From Lichenicola cladoniae (GTDB lineage Bacteria; Pseudomonadota; Alphaproteobacteria; Acetobacterales; Acetobacteraceae): 64,000 bases of DNA. This document shows positions 56,856 to 64,000 of this stretch, one piece after another. The stretch lies in NCBI RefSeq assembly GCF_013201075.1, contig NZ_CP053708.1:673001-737000 (forward strand), written 5' to 3'. Under the pieces are notes generated by a model. It was given only the letters and a program-made list of their open reading frames with translations, was not told the origin of the DNA and made no database searches. Every line of letters begins with the position of its first letter. Within the stretch, counting starts at the first letter, position 1. Both the position numbers and the translations under genes were made by a program.

Positions 56856-58130
56856 TCAGGCCGTCTTCGGTCGTGGCCGGAACCGGTCGCACACGAACGC
56901 CAGCAGCGCGCCGACCAGCATCAGGCTGGTCATCGCGACCGGGCTTTCCGACCCGATCCAGCCGACCAGGATCGTGCTGATCGCGCCGATGAAGAACACG
57001 ATCGTACCGTACAGCGCCGATGCGGCGCCTGCCGTACGGCCATGGTTCAGGACCGACCCCAGCGCCGCACCCGGAAGCACGAACCCCAGTGCCGCCATGC
57101 ATCCCATCATGCCGATCGCGATACCGAGCGAGTCGCCGAGCCGGAACACCGTCATGAACAGCATCGCCATGGTGGTGGCGATCAGCGCGACGGAGCCGCC
57201 GGTCAGCATCCTGTCCGGGCCGAAGCGGCTGATCAGCCGGGCATTGAACTGGACGCCGACGATGTAGCCGATCGCATTCAGGATGAACACGGCACCGAAC
57301 TTCGCCGGCGATAGATGGTAACGCAGCAGGAACACCGCCGGCGCCCCGCCCAGAAACGCGAACAGGCTGAAGGTGCCGAATCCGCCCTCGAGCGCGTGCG
57401 CGCGGAACGACTTCTCCCGCCAGACCATGATGTAGTGGATCAACGCCTCGGTCGGCCGTAGCCGCGAATGCCGGTGGGCACGCAGCGTATCGGGCAGGAA
57501 CACGTAGATCAGCCCGGTGCACAGCGCGCCATAACCGGCCGCGACCCAGAAGATGCCGCGCCAGTTCCAGTATTCGGTGATGAACCCACCGAGTGTCGGC
57601 GCGAGCACCGGCACCACTCCCATCACCATCACCATGCGGCCGAGCATGCGCGCGGCCTCGGCACCATCCTTGACCACGTCGGCGATCACCGCACGCGGGA
57701 TCACCAGGCTGGCCGCGCCCCCGAACGCTGCCCACAGCCGCCACCAGGACAGGTCGTTCATCGTGGACGATAGCGCGCAGCCGATCGAAGCCAGGGTGTA
57801 GAGCATTGTCCCGAAAAGCAGCGGCGGGCGCCGGCCATAATGATCCGCGAGCGGGCCGTGGGTGATCTGGCCGATCGAGAGCCCGAGGAACCAGGCTGCC
57901 AGCGTCATCTGAGTCTGGCCGGGCTGCGCGTTCAGGGCCAGCCGCATCGCCGGGAATGCCGGCAGATACATGTCGGTCGAGATCGGCCCGACCGCGGTCA
58001 GCAAGGCCAGCAAAACCGTGATCAGCAGCGGCGACGGTACGGTGCCCTGCCGGCGCATGATCCGGAAGCTGCGCAGCCGCCCACGCCGCATTCTGTTCTC
58101 TGGCTTCCGTCCTGGCAGCGTGACCGACAT
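56856..58130 (-). CDS. Bcr/CflA-family multidrug efflux transporter (MFS)
   Basis: A 424-residue inner-membrane drug/proton antiporter with twelve predicted helices. Diagnostic motifs are GPISTDMYLPAFPAM in helix 1 and the MFS loop motif GPLADHYGRRPPLLFG between helices 2 and 3, then GAEAARMLGRMVMVMGVVPVLAPTLGG. The first 30 residues are basic and may be longer than the true N-terminus; ATG codons at about 58090 and 58058 are alternatives. It lies 21 bases downstream of bioB in the same direction. Confidence 0.92.
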   Translation of the reverse strand: MSVTLPGRKPENRMRRGRLRSFRIMRRQGTVPSPLLITVLLALLTAVGPISTDMYLPAFPAMRLALNAQPGQTQMTLAAWFLGLSIGQITHGPLADHYGRRPPLLFGTMLYTLASIGCALSSTMNDLSWWRLWAAFGGAASLVIPRAVIADVVKDGAEAARMLGRMVMVMGVVPVLAPTLGGFITEYWNWRGIFWVAAGYGALCTGLIYVFLPDTLRAHRHSRLRPTEALIHYIMVWREKSFRAHALEGGFGTFSLFAFLGGAPAVFLLRYHLSPAKFGAVFILNAIGYIVGVQFNARLISRFGPDRMLTGGSVALIATTMAMLFMTVFRLGDSLGIAIGMMGCMAALGFVLPGAALGSVLNHGRTAGAASALYGTIVFFIGAISTILVGWIGSESPVAMTSLMLVGALLAFVCDRFRPRPKTA

Positions 58131-58151
58131 CGCGACAGATATGGGTCGGTC

Positions 58152-59153
58152 TCAGGCCGGCCGCATGCCAAGTCGTGCAAGCAGCTGCATGTCGTGGTTC
58201 TCCGCCGGGTTGGGCGTGGTGAGCAGCTTCTCCCCGTAGAAGATCGAGTTGGCGCCAGCCAGGAAGCACAGTGCCTGCGTCTCGTCGCTCATGCCCTCGC
58301 GGCCGGCGGACAGGCGCACGTGGCTGGTAGGCATGGTGATGCGGGCTGCGGCAAGCACACGCACGAAGTCGATGGGATCGACCGCCATTGCCTCGGCCAG
58401 CGGGGTGTTGGCGACGCGGACCAGCATGTTGATCGGCACGCTCTCCGGATGCTTCGGCAGCGACGCCAGCGTGGCGATCAACCCGGCCTGATCGTCGATG
58501 GTCTCGCCCATGCCGACAATGCCGCCGCAGCAAACGTTGATGCCGGCATCGCGCACATGATCGAGCGTGTCGAGACGTTCCTGATAGGTGCGGGTGGTGA
58601 TGATCGTTCCGTAGAACTCGGGCGAGGTATCGAGATTGTGGTTGTAGTAGTCGAGTCCGGCCTCGTGCAGGCGGGTAGCCTGGGCCTCGTTCAACATGCC
58701 CAGCGTGACGCAGCTTTCCATGCCGAGCGCCTTCACTCCCTCAACCATCGCACAGACGGTCTCGAGGTCGTGGTCCTTCGGCGAACGCCAGGCAGCCCCC
58801 ATGCAGAACCGGCTGGCCCCGGCCGCCTTGGCCGCGCGTGCCTCGGTGAGCACCGCATCCACCGCCATCAGGCGGGTCGCCTTGATCGGCGCCTCGTGCG
58901 TGGCGCTCTGCGGGCAGTAGGCGCAATCCTCGGGGCAACCACCGGTCTTGATCGACAGCAACGTCGAGATCTGCACGTCGCGCGGATCGAAATGCGCCCG
59001 GTGGGTTGCCTGGGCCTGGAACATCAGGTCGGGGAACGGCAATGCCATCAGCGCCCGGACTTCGTCTCGGGTCCAGTCGTGCCGGATGGGTGCCAGCCCG
59101 CCACCCGGAAACCCGGTGGACGAGGTGGTGCGATCGAGAGCGCCGTCTGGCAT
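58152..59153 (-). CDS. bioB: Biotin synthase
   Basis: A 333-residue radical-SAM enzyme that inserts sulfur into dethiobiotin to make biotin. It has the cluster motif [13 protein letters not shown] (C-x3-C-x2-C), and the later motifs [14 protein letters not shown] and [11 protein letters not shown]. No other bio genes lie in the window. The MFS gene follows immediately in the same direction, so the pair may be co-transcribed. Confidence 0.96.
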   Translation of the reverse strand: MPDGALDRTTSSTGFPGGGLAPIRHDWTRDEVRALMALPFPDLMFQAQATHRAHFDPRDVQISTLLSIKTGGCPEDCAYCPQSATHEAPIKATRLMAVDAVLTEARAAKAAGASRFCMGAAWRSPKDHDLETVCAMVEGVKALGMESCVTLGMLNEAQATRLHEAGLDYYNHNLDTSPEFYGTIITTRTYQERLDTLDHVRDAGINVCCGGIVGMGETIDDQAGLIATLASLPKHPESVPINMLVRVANTPLAEAMAVDPIDFVRVLAAARITMPTSHVRLSAGREGMSDETQALCFLAGANSIFYGEKLLTTPNPAENHDMQLLARLGMRPA

Positions 59154-59233
59154 GATCCGTCTCCTGGGGCCGCGAGGCTCGTAGTCGTCGGTTCATGTGC
59201 CACAAGCAGGCCGGGAACGGGAAGGTGCCAATC

Positions 59234-59593
59234 ATGCCGGAACCAATTACCGAAACCCTGTCGCGCGAGCCGACCTACGCCGAGTTCTGGCCCCGCTACC
59301 TGCGGGCCCACGCAAGGCCGGCGACCCGTGCGGTGCATTGTGCAGGCACCGCAACCGCCGTGGCCCTGGTCGCGACCTCGATCTTCCGCCGCGACTGGCG
59401 GCTGGCGGCAATGGCCCCGCTGGTCGGATACGGTGCGGCCTGGGGCGCGCATTTCGGCCTGGAGGGAAACAAGCCGGCAACGTTCGGCCATCCCGTCTGG
59501 GCGCTGCTGAGCGATGCACGCATGGCGGCACTCATGCTGACCGGGCGGCTTGGCCCGCATCTCGAGAAGGCCGGGCTCGATCCGCATCGATGA
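59234..59593 (+). CDS. DUF962 (Mpo1-like) protein
   Basis: A 119-residue hydrophobic membrane protein of the DUF962 family. It carries the family features YAEFWPRYLRAHARPATRAVH and GYGAAWGAHFGLEGNKPATF with conserved histidines. Its eukaryotic homologue Mpo1 is a 2-hydroxy fatty-acid dioxygenase that uses iron; bacterial members are uncharacterised. ATG 59234 follows GGAAGGTG and is preferred over an upstream start at 59195. It diverges from bioB. Confidence 0.85.
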   Translation: MPEPITETLSREPTYAEFWPRYLRAHARPATRAVHCAGTATAVALVATSIFRRDWRLAAMAPLVGYGAAWGAHFGLEGNKPATFGHPVWALLSDARMAALMLTGRLGPHLEKAGLDPHR

Positions 59594-59611
59594 ACGGCCA
59601 ATCCTGAGCCG

Positions 59612-60193
59612 ATGGTGCAGGGCGTGGCCGATGCTGCATTGCTCGAGGCGCTGCTGCGCGAGGATCGCCGGAGATGGCACATTCTCGGTTTGGTCCGGAA
59701 GCTCGACCTGCCCGATTGCTGGGTCGGCGCGGGGTTCGTCAGGAATGCGGTCTGGGATGCGCTGCACGGCCGTCAGGCCGGCGATGTCCACGGTGATGTC
59801 GACGTGCTGTAGTTCGACCGCCGCCAGGACGGGCCGCAGGTGGACGCATGGATCATGGCGATGCTCGCGCGGCTCGATCCGACGATCGACTGGTCCGTCA
59901 AGAACCAGGCCCGCATGCATGTGCGCAACGGCGATCCACCCTACCGGTCAACGGTCGATGCCATGCGCCGCTGGCCGGAGACGGCGACGGCCGTTTCGGT
60001 CCGTCGGATCACGCAGGATGGTTTCGAAGTCTGTGCGCCGTTCGGCCTGGCCGATCTTTTCGGACTGGTTCTCAGGCCCACCCCCTGCTTCCGGGGCGCG
60101 AAGCACCCACAGTATCTGCAGCGGATCGAGGCGAAGGGCTGGCTCTCATCCTGGCCGTGCCTTCAAGTGAAGGACGCGACGGCGGCGCCATAA
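59612..60193 (+). pseudogene. COG3575-type nucleotidyltransferase gene with in-frame TAG
   Basis: The frame from ATG 59612 encodes ILGLVRKLDLPDCWVGAGFV and ends at VHGDVDVL with a TAG at 59810-59812, exactly where members of this family have a tyrosine before FD (of the type DIDVxYFD). The same frame continues from FDRR through VDAWIMAMLARLDPTIDW and GFEVCAPFGLADLFGLVLRP to 60193, giving the normal size of about 193 codons. One base change (TAC or TAT to TAG) explains it. It is probably a recent pseudogene, unless the stop is suppressed or is a sequencing error. It sits 18 bases after the DUF962 gene. Confidence 0.8.
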
Positions 60194-60208
60194 GCCGTTC
60201 CGTTGGCT

Positions 60209-62815
60209 TCAGCCGGAGACCGGGCCGACGCTGTAATCGTGGGCCAGGCGCCGCACGAGGGCGAACACCTTCGGCTCGTCGACCCGGAAATTCGCCCGGT
60301 CGGGGGGCTCGCCGGCGACGATCGTATCCTCGACCAGTTCGGCCGGCACGAACTGCAGCTCCGACGGATGCTCCATGATCCGGGGCGTATGGTAGATGTC
60401 CAGGTCGCCGCGCTCGCGCATGTTCCAGTGGCCGGTCATGACCAGGCCCGGCCGGTTGCAGATCCATCGGTATTTCGCCAGTGCCGCGCCCCAGGGTGCG
60501 ACAAAGAACTGTGCCCGCTGGCACCAGATCAGGCTGACTGCCACTGGCCTGCCGATCGTGTCGACCAGGCGCACGCCGAGTTCGCTGCAGGTCGCGGCAA
60601 GGATCCGGGCGATCGCCCGCTCCGTCTCGACGAATGGCTGCACCCCGGGGCGGTCGTCGGCCACGCTGCGATAGGTGGTGCCTTCGGCCGCCGCATTGTG
60701 CCCGTCCAGCACGATCACCGGTCGGACCGGGGCGAACGTCTCGACGATGTCGGCGACCAGTCGGCTGCAGAAACCGGCCTGGTCCTCGATGGTGCGATTG
60801 CCAACGCGCAGGCCGATCAGGATGACGGGCATTTCGAGCCCGATCGCATCGGCTTCCGCGCACTCGTCGGTCCAGGCCGGGTCGTTCCTGATCGCGTCCA
60901 TCACATGTTCGCCGACGCTGCGCACGACGACCATCCGGGTGATTTTCATCACCCGCGTTCCGGTTTCGTAGAAGGTGCGGATGCTGTGGTCGAACGAGCT
61001 GTTGCGGCGGATCACCCGGCCTTCGAGCTGCGGGTAGATCCGGTCGATCGGACCATACATCTCGGCCTGCATGTGGCTGTCGAACACCAGGCAGTGCGGC
61101 AGCTTCTGCACCGGCACCCGGCGGACCAGTTCATCCAGCCCGGTGAGGTCCTGCCAGAGATAGTGGCCGATATGCAGGGTCGGCTCGCCGCGGAATGCCT
61201 GCACCAGTGGGCCGTGCACACCGTCGCCGTGGGTCCTTGCCCTTGCCTGGCCGATCGCGATGCTCTGGCCATAGACCGCCAGGTGACGCTGGATCATGGC
61301 GACGAAATCGAGACAATAGTGGCGGGTGCGGGTGCCACTGGCTTCGTCGGCGGTGACCAGCAGGTCGGTTCCGGGGAAATACAGGCCGAAGGTCCGGAAG
61401 TGCCATTCCAGTGCCACGACAAAGAAGGTGAGGTCGTGGCGCGGATCATGGAGCCGATACGCGAAGCACAAATGGTCGAAATACAGCGGCTCCAGCCGCG
61501 TCCGGATCAGGACGCCATCGACCGGTGACGGCCATCCGGTCTCCCCGTCGATCATCAGCTCGATGAAGTTCTCCTGCAGCGACCTCAGGCATGCCGCCAG
61601 CGCATGCCTGGGATCAAGTGCAACGACTGCACCGCTCCGTGTCTCGACGATGTAGCCCAGGTTGCGGGGCAGCGTGTCGGTCAGTGTCCAGACCTGCGTC
61701 GGCACGGCGATCCCGAGGTCGGCCCGGCTGTCGAGCATAAGCGCCAGCAGATCGAGGCGGATTACCTCCGCCATGGCCAGGAAGCGGATTAACCTTCCGG
61801 TCAGATCGTTCGCCGGCTGCAGCAGGAGCGTGTCCCAGAGTCGGTCGAACAGTGGCCTGACCGTACGGGCCAGCCGGCTGCGCGCGGTCGGATGCAACGC
61901 GTTCGCCTGATGCCCGATCAGGCGCCCGTCATGGTCCAGATACCAGACCGCCGTTTCCCCGTTCTCATGGCTCAGCTCCAGGATCAGGGTCGGGAACATC
62001 AGCACGCAGACACATGCGGCACTCCAGCCCGCATTCAACACTGCCGGCGCATCGCCCTGCAGCACGATGAGGCCGGTTGCGCCGATTATCATCTCGGGCC
62101 TGCCATCCTCACCGTGCACGGCCAGGGTATGATCCGCAGGCAACGAAGCTGGCCGGGTGGCGAAACGGCGGTTGTCGAGCGGGGCAGGGCGGGGCTGCGG
62201 CGCATCGGGAGCGGTCAGGCAAAGCGCCTCGAGTTCACGGCGCAGCTGCGGCTGCAGCGAAAGGAAGGCCGCGACCGCCTCGGGTTGGCCGTCCGCAAGC
62301 CGGTCGTTGCGCAACCAGTCCAGGATGGGTGCGAGGATGTCCGCGATCTGGCCGCGCAGATCCGGCGTCAGGGCAGCCAGGCTCGCATGCAGGTGACGGA
62401 AACCGGCATCGAGCAGCCACACACCGGTGCTGCCGGATCCGTCGCTGAATTCCAGCAACAGGATCGGCTGGAACAGGCGGGACAGTGCGCCGGCCTGCCA
62501 GCCCGGAGCGAAGGTCCGCACCGGCTCGCCGCCCAGTGTCAGCGGATGAAGCCGGCCATGGCCCCTGATCATGACTGCGCCATCGTGCAGCAGGGTGGCA
62601 TCGGGCTGGTGCAGGGGGTCGGACAGCATCGTTAAATGGGCCTCGTCGTCGGCGGCGGACGACGGATGGGACGCGATCCGGCGGCCGGTGTCCATTATCG
62701 ATCGGACGCCGGCGGATGACGCCGGCTGCCGGAAAGCGACCGCTGGAGACGCCGTCTCCAGCAACTGTCTTGTCGGCTCGCGACCCGCTGACCGGCTGGT
62801 CTTGTCAGCGGCCAC
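60209..62815 (-). CDS. Large protein of unknown function with internal duplication
   Basis: An 868-residue protein from a GTG at 62815; ATG codons at 62695 and 62629 are alternatives, and the first 80 residues look unstructured. There are no export signals or long membrane segments. Residues about 103-168 and 262-326 resemble each other: LLLEFSDGSGSTGVWLLDAG against LILELSHENGETAVWYLDHD, each followed by a Leu/Arg-rich helix. The C-terminal part alternates strand-like and helical segments (for example MPVILIGLRVGNRTIED and QFFVAPWGAALAKYRWICN), which loosely recalls GT-B glycosyltransferases such as family GT61, but this is not firm. It starts 26 bases after the SH3-like gene, so the two are probably co-transcribed. 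Confidence 0.65.
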   Translation of the reverse strand: MAADKTSRSAGREPTRQLLETASPAVAFRQPASSAGVRSIMDTGRRIASHPSSAADDEAHLTMLSDPLHQPDATLLHDGAVMIRGHGRLHPLTLGGEPVRTFAPGWQAGALSRLFQPILLLEFSDGSGSTGVWLLDAGFRHLHASLAALTPDLRGQIADILAPILDWLRNDRLADGQPEAVAAFLSLQPQLRRELEALCLTAPDAPQPRPAPLDNRRFATRPASLPADHTLAVHGEDGRPEMIIGATGLIVLQGDAPAVLNAGWSAACVCVLMFPTLILELSHENGETAVWYLDHDGRLIGHQANALHPTARSRLARTVRPLFDRLWDTLLLQPANDLTGRLIRFLAMAEVIRLDLLALMLDSRADLGIAVPTQVWTLTDTLPRNLGYIVETRSGAVVALDPRHALAACLRSLQENFIELMIDGETGWPSPVDGVLIRTRLEPLYFDHLCFAYRLHDPRHDLTFFVVALEWHFRTFGLYFPGTDLLVTADEASGTRTRHYCLDFVAMIQRHLAVYGQSIAIGQARARTHGDGVHGPLVQAFRGEPTLHIGHYLWQDLTGLDELVRRVPVQKLPHCLVFDSHMQAEMYGPIDRIYPQLEGRVIRRNSSFDHSIRTFYETGTRVMKITRMVVVRSVGEHVMDAIRNDPAWTDECAEADAIGLEMPVILIGLRVGNRTIEDQAGFCSRLVADIVETFAPVRPVIVLDGHNAAAEGTTYRSVADDRPGVQPFVETERAIARILAATCSELGVRLVDTIGRPVAVSLIWCQRAQFFVAPWGAALAKYRWICNRPGLVMTGHWNMRERGDLDIYHTPRIMEHPSELQFVPAELVEDTIVAGEPPDRANFRVDEPKVFALVRRLAHDYSVGPVSG

Positions 62816-62841
62816 CCGTCCGTGCGGCTGGCCCCCTACGG

Positions 62842-63696
62842 TTATTGATTGTGGCCACCGTGATCGCCACCGCCCGGCGGTCCGCCGCCACCGGGTCGAC
62901 CACCACCGTGATCGCCGCCACCCGGCTGTCCACCGCCACCAGGTCGCCCACCACCATGGTCGCCGCCGCCTGACGGTCCGCCACCACCAGGTCGTCCGCC
63001 ACCATGGTCACCACCCGGCGGTCCGCCGCTACCGGGTCGCCCACCACCATGGTCGCCGATGCCCGGCGGTCCGCCGCTACCGGGTCGTCCACCACCGTGG
63101 TCGCCGCCACCCGGCTGTCCGCCGCCATCGGGTCGACCACCACCATGGTCGCCACCACCAGGCCGGCCACCGTGATCACCATTTCCCGGCCCGCCGCCGG
63201 GCCTGCCGTTCCAGCCCTGACCGCCGCCGTGATCTCCGCCACCGTAGCCACCGCGGGGTCCGCCGCCGAAATCACCACCCCGTCCAGGTTGGCCGTGCCA
63301 GCGGTCGACCTGGCTGTACCAGGAGCGCCCGCGGTAATAGCGCCCCCAGTAGTTGCTGAAATCGAAGCCGATCAGTGGCAGTCCGAGCTGGGCGCCATAT
63401 CCTTCGAGGGGCACGTCCTGCGCATCATAGACGAGTTGCAATCCGGGACCGGCGACCCAGCCCCGGAGGCCTTCGGTCGCCACGTCGCACCAGCTCCATC
63501 CGGGCAGGCAGCCGAAGATCTCGGTCGGCGTGCCCTGCGGCAACGAGGCGATCCAGGGATAATCCGTGCCAGGTCCGGCGCGCAGGTTGATCGGCTGGTC
63601 CACATAACCCGGAACCGCCTGGGCCGGTCGCCCGAGGACGGTCAAACCGATCAGCAGAGCCGCACCGGTGCCGACAAGAGTTCGAATGGTCATCAT
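62842..63696 (-). CDS. Secreted SH3-like protein with Gly/His-rich repeat tail
   Basis: A 284-residue exported protein. The signal peptide (TLVGTGAALLIGLTVLGRPAQA) is followed by a bacterial SH3 domain (INLRAGPGTDYPWIASLPQG, with GCLPGWSWCDV and GLRGWVAG), then a long low-complexity tail of about nine repeats around the core GGGDHGGGRPGGGG, ending DHGGHNQ. SH3 domains of this type bind cell-wall peptides. The His-rich, glycine-rich tail may bind metal or be disordered. ATG 63696 follows GAGGA. Confidence 0.8.
   Translation of the reverse strand: MMTIRTLVGTGAALLIGLTVLGRPAQAVPGYVDQPINLRAGPGTDYPWIASLPQGTPTEIFGCLPGWSWCDVATEGLRGWVAGPGLQLVYDAQDVPLEGYGAQLGLPLIGFDFSNYWGRYYRGRSWYSQVDRWHGQPGRGGDFGGGPRGGYGGGDHGGGQGWNGRPGGGPGNGDHGGRPGGGDHGGGRPDGGGQPGGGDHGGGRPGSGGPPGIGDHGGGRPGSGGPPGGDHGGGRPGGGGPSGGGDHGGGRPGGGGQPGGGDHGGGRPGGGGPPGGGDHGGHNQ
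62850..63245. repeat. Tandem minisatellite coding the Gly/His-rich tail
   Basis: About eight imperfect copies of a unit of roughly 48-51 bases, visible as recurring CACCACCATGGTCGCC and CCGGGTCGTCC-like blocks. The unit length is a multiple of three, so gain or loss of copies would keep the frame. Such arrays vary in copy number between strains and are hard to assemble. Confidence 0.75.
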
Positions 63697-63787
63697 GGTC
63701 CTCGTCCCGCTCAGACGACGAGGATTGTCCGGCATTACGGCAGGAGTAGGGACGGCCTCGGTCCGATCAGTCCCGGATCAGGGTCGG

Positions 63788-64000
63788 CTAGCGCAGGCCG
63801 CGGTTCGGGGCATCGTCGGACAGCCCGCCGGCGGAGAGGCTCGCACCATCCGCCATGATCGGCATCTCGGCGACTTCGGTTCCGGCCCGCAGGTCGGACG
63901 GCGCGCTGTTGCCCAGGCGCGGCACGATGACGTCGCTCCGCGCGGTGATGATGCGGCCGGTGGTGTCCGGACGGGCATAGATGAAGCCGTAGGTGGGATA
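63788..64000 (-). CDS. C-terminal end of a gene running off the window
   Basis: The last 70 codons of a minus-strand gene whose start lies beyond base 64000. It reads YPTYGFIYARPDTTGRIITA and then LGNSAPSDLRAGTEVAEMPI, ending at TAG 63788-63790. Codon use matches the neighbours. I cannot assign a family. It is followed by the SH3-like gene in the same direction. Confidence 0.6.
   Translation of the reverse strand, partial: YPTYGFIYARPDTTGRIITARSDVIVPRLGNSAPSDLRAGTEVAEMPIMADGASLSAGGLSDDAPNRGLR

Noticed and set aside
62850-63245. Regular short repeats as a CRISPR array
   Set aside because: Units are contiguous without unique spacers and encode a Gly/His-rich protein tail in frame.

Overview
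The window is GC-rich, densely packed bacterial chromosome and reads as an alphaproteobacterium, most likely of the Acetobacteraceae/Rhodospirillales. This placement is inferred from several things: the F1 ATP synthase genes form a stand-alone atpHAGDC cluster with no F0 genes beside them, there is a UbiH/COQ6-type hydroxylase and an XerC-DUF484 pair, and protein similarity looks alphaproteobacterial throughout. No rRNA, tRNA, CRISPR array, prophage or intact insertion sequence was recognised.

Layout, left to right. (1) 1-5342: a LacI-type regulator (cut by the window edge) diverges from a four-gene sugar ABC transporter (binding protein, double ATPase, two permeases). A perfect 18-bp palindrome lies in front of the transporter. 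(2) 5361-9125: DUF2256 protein plus FAD oxidoreductase, a DCC-family gene broken by one TGA, cysE, and a ubiquinone-type hydroxylase. (3) 9126-11229: glnK-amtB with an NtrC-like site, a sigma-54-like promoter and a terminator. (4) 11228-20846: a double retropepsin-like protease, a large TonB-dependent receptor, proline iminopeptidase, xerC-DUF484 and priA. (5) 21207-30064: methyltransferase, sulfotransferase-like protein and S9 peptidase in one run, then an SDR, a Tricorn-like S41 protease and an unknown gene. (6) 30090-38620: RTX-like beta-roll protein, a LytS/LytTR two-component pair behind a secreted LamG-like protein, a Wzx-type flippase, an ATP-grasp enzyme and a cysteine-rich small ORF in GC-poor DNA. 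(7) 38928-45628: a PfkB-family kinase, a 2'-5' RNA ligase family protein and atpHAGDC. (8) 45769-50746: a PAS-PAS-GGDEF protein, the overlapping queE-queC-queD-queF operon, and a secreted NUP-family protein diverging from it. (9) 50759-60193: aldo/keto reductase, thioesterase, Gfo/Idh/MocA oxidoreductase, a cysK-type synthase, a chemoreceptor, a Bcr/CflA exporter with bioB, a DUF962/Mpo1-like protein, and a COG3575-type nucleotidyltransferase gene broken by one TAG. (10) 60209-64000: an 868-residue unknown protein with an internal duplication, a secreted SH3-like protein with a Gly/His repeat tail, and the end of a gene that runs off the window.

Themes. The genes are mostly housekeeping (energy, nitrogen sensing, cysteine, biotin, queuosine, ubiquinone, recombination and replication restart) with scattered envelope and secretion functions. 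The less ordinary items are the Cys-rich microprotein beside an ATP-grasp enzyme, the NUP protein beside the queuosine operon, the 868-residue protein, and two genes that each carry a single in-frame stop. I see no clear case for a completely new multi-gene system. The candidates above are given as hypotheses with tests.
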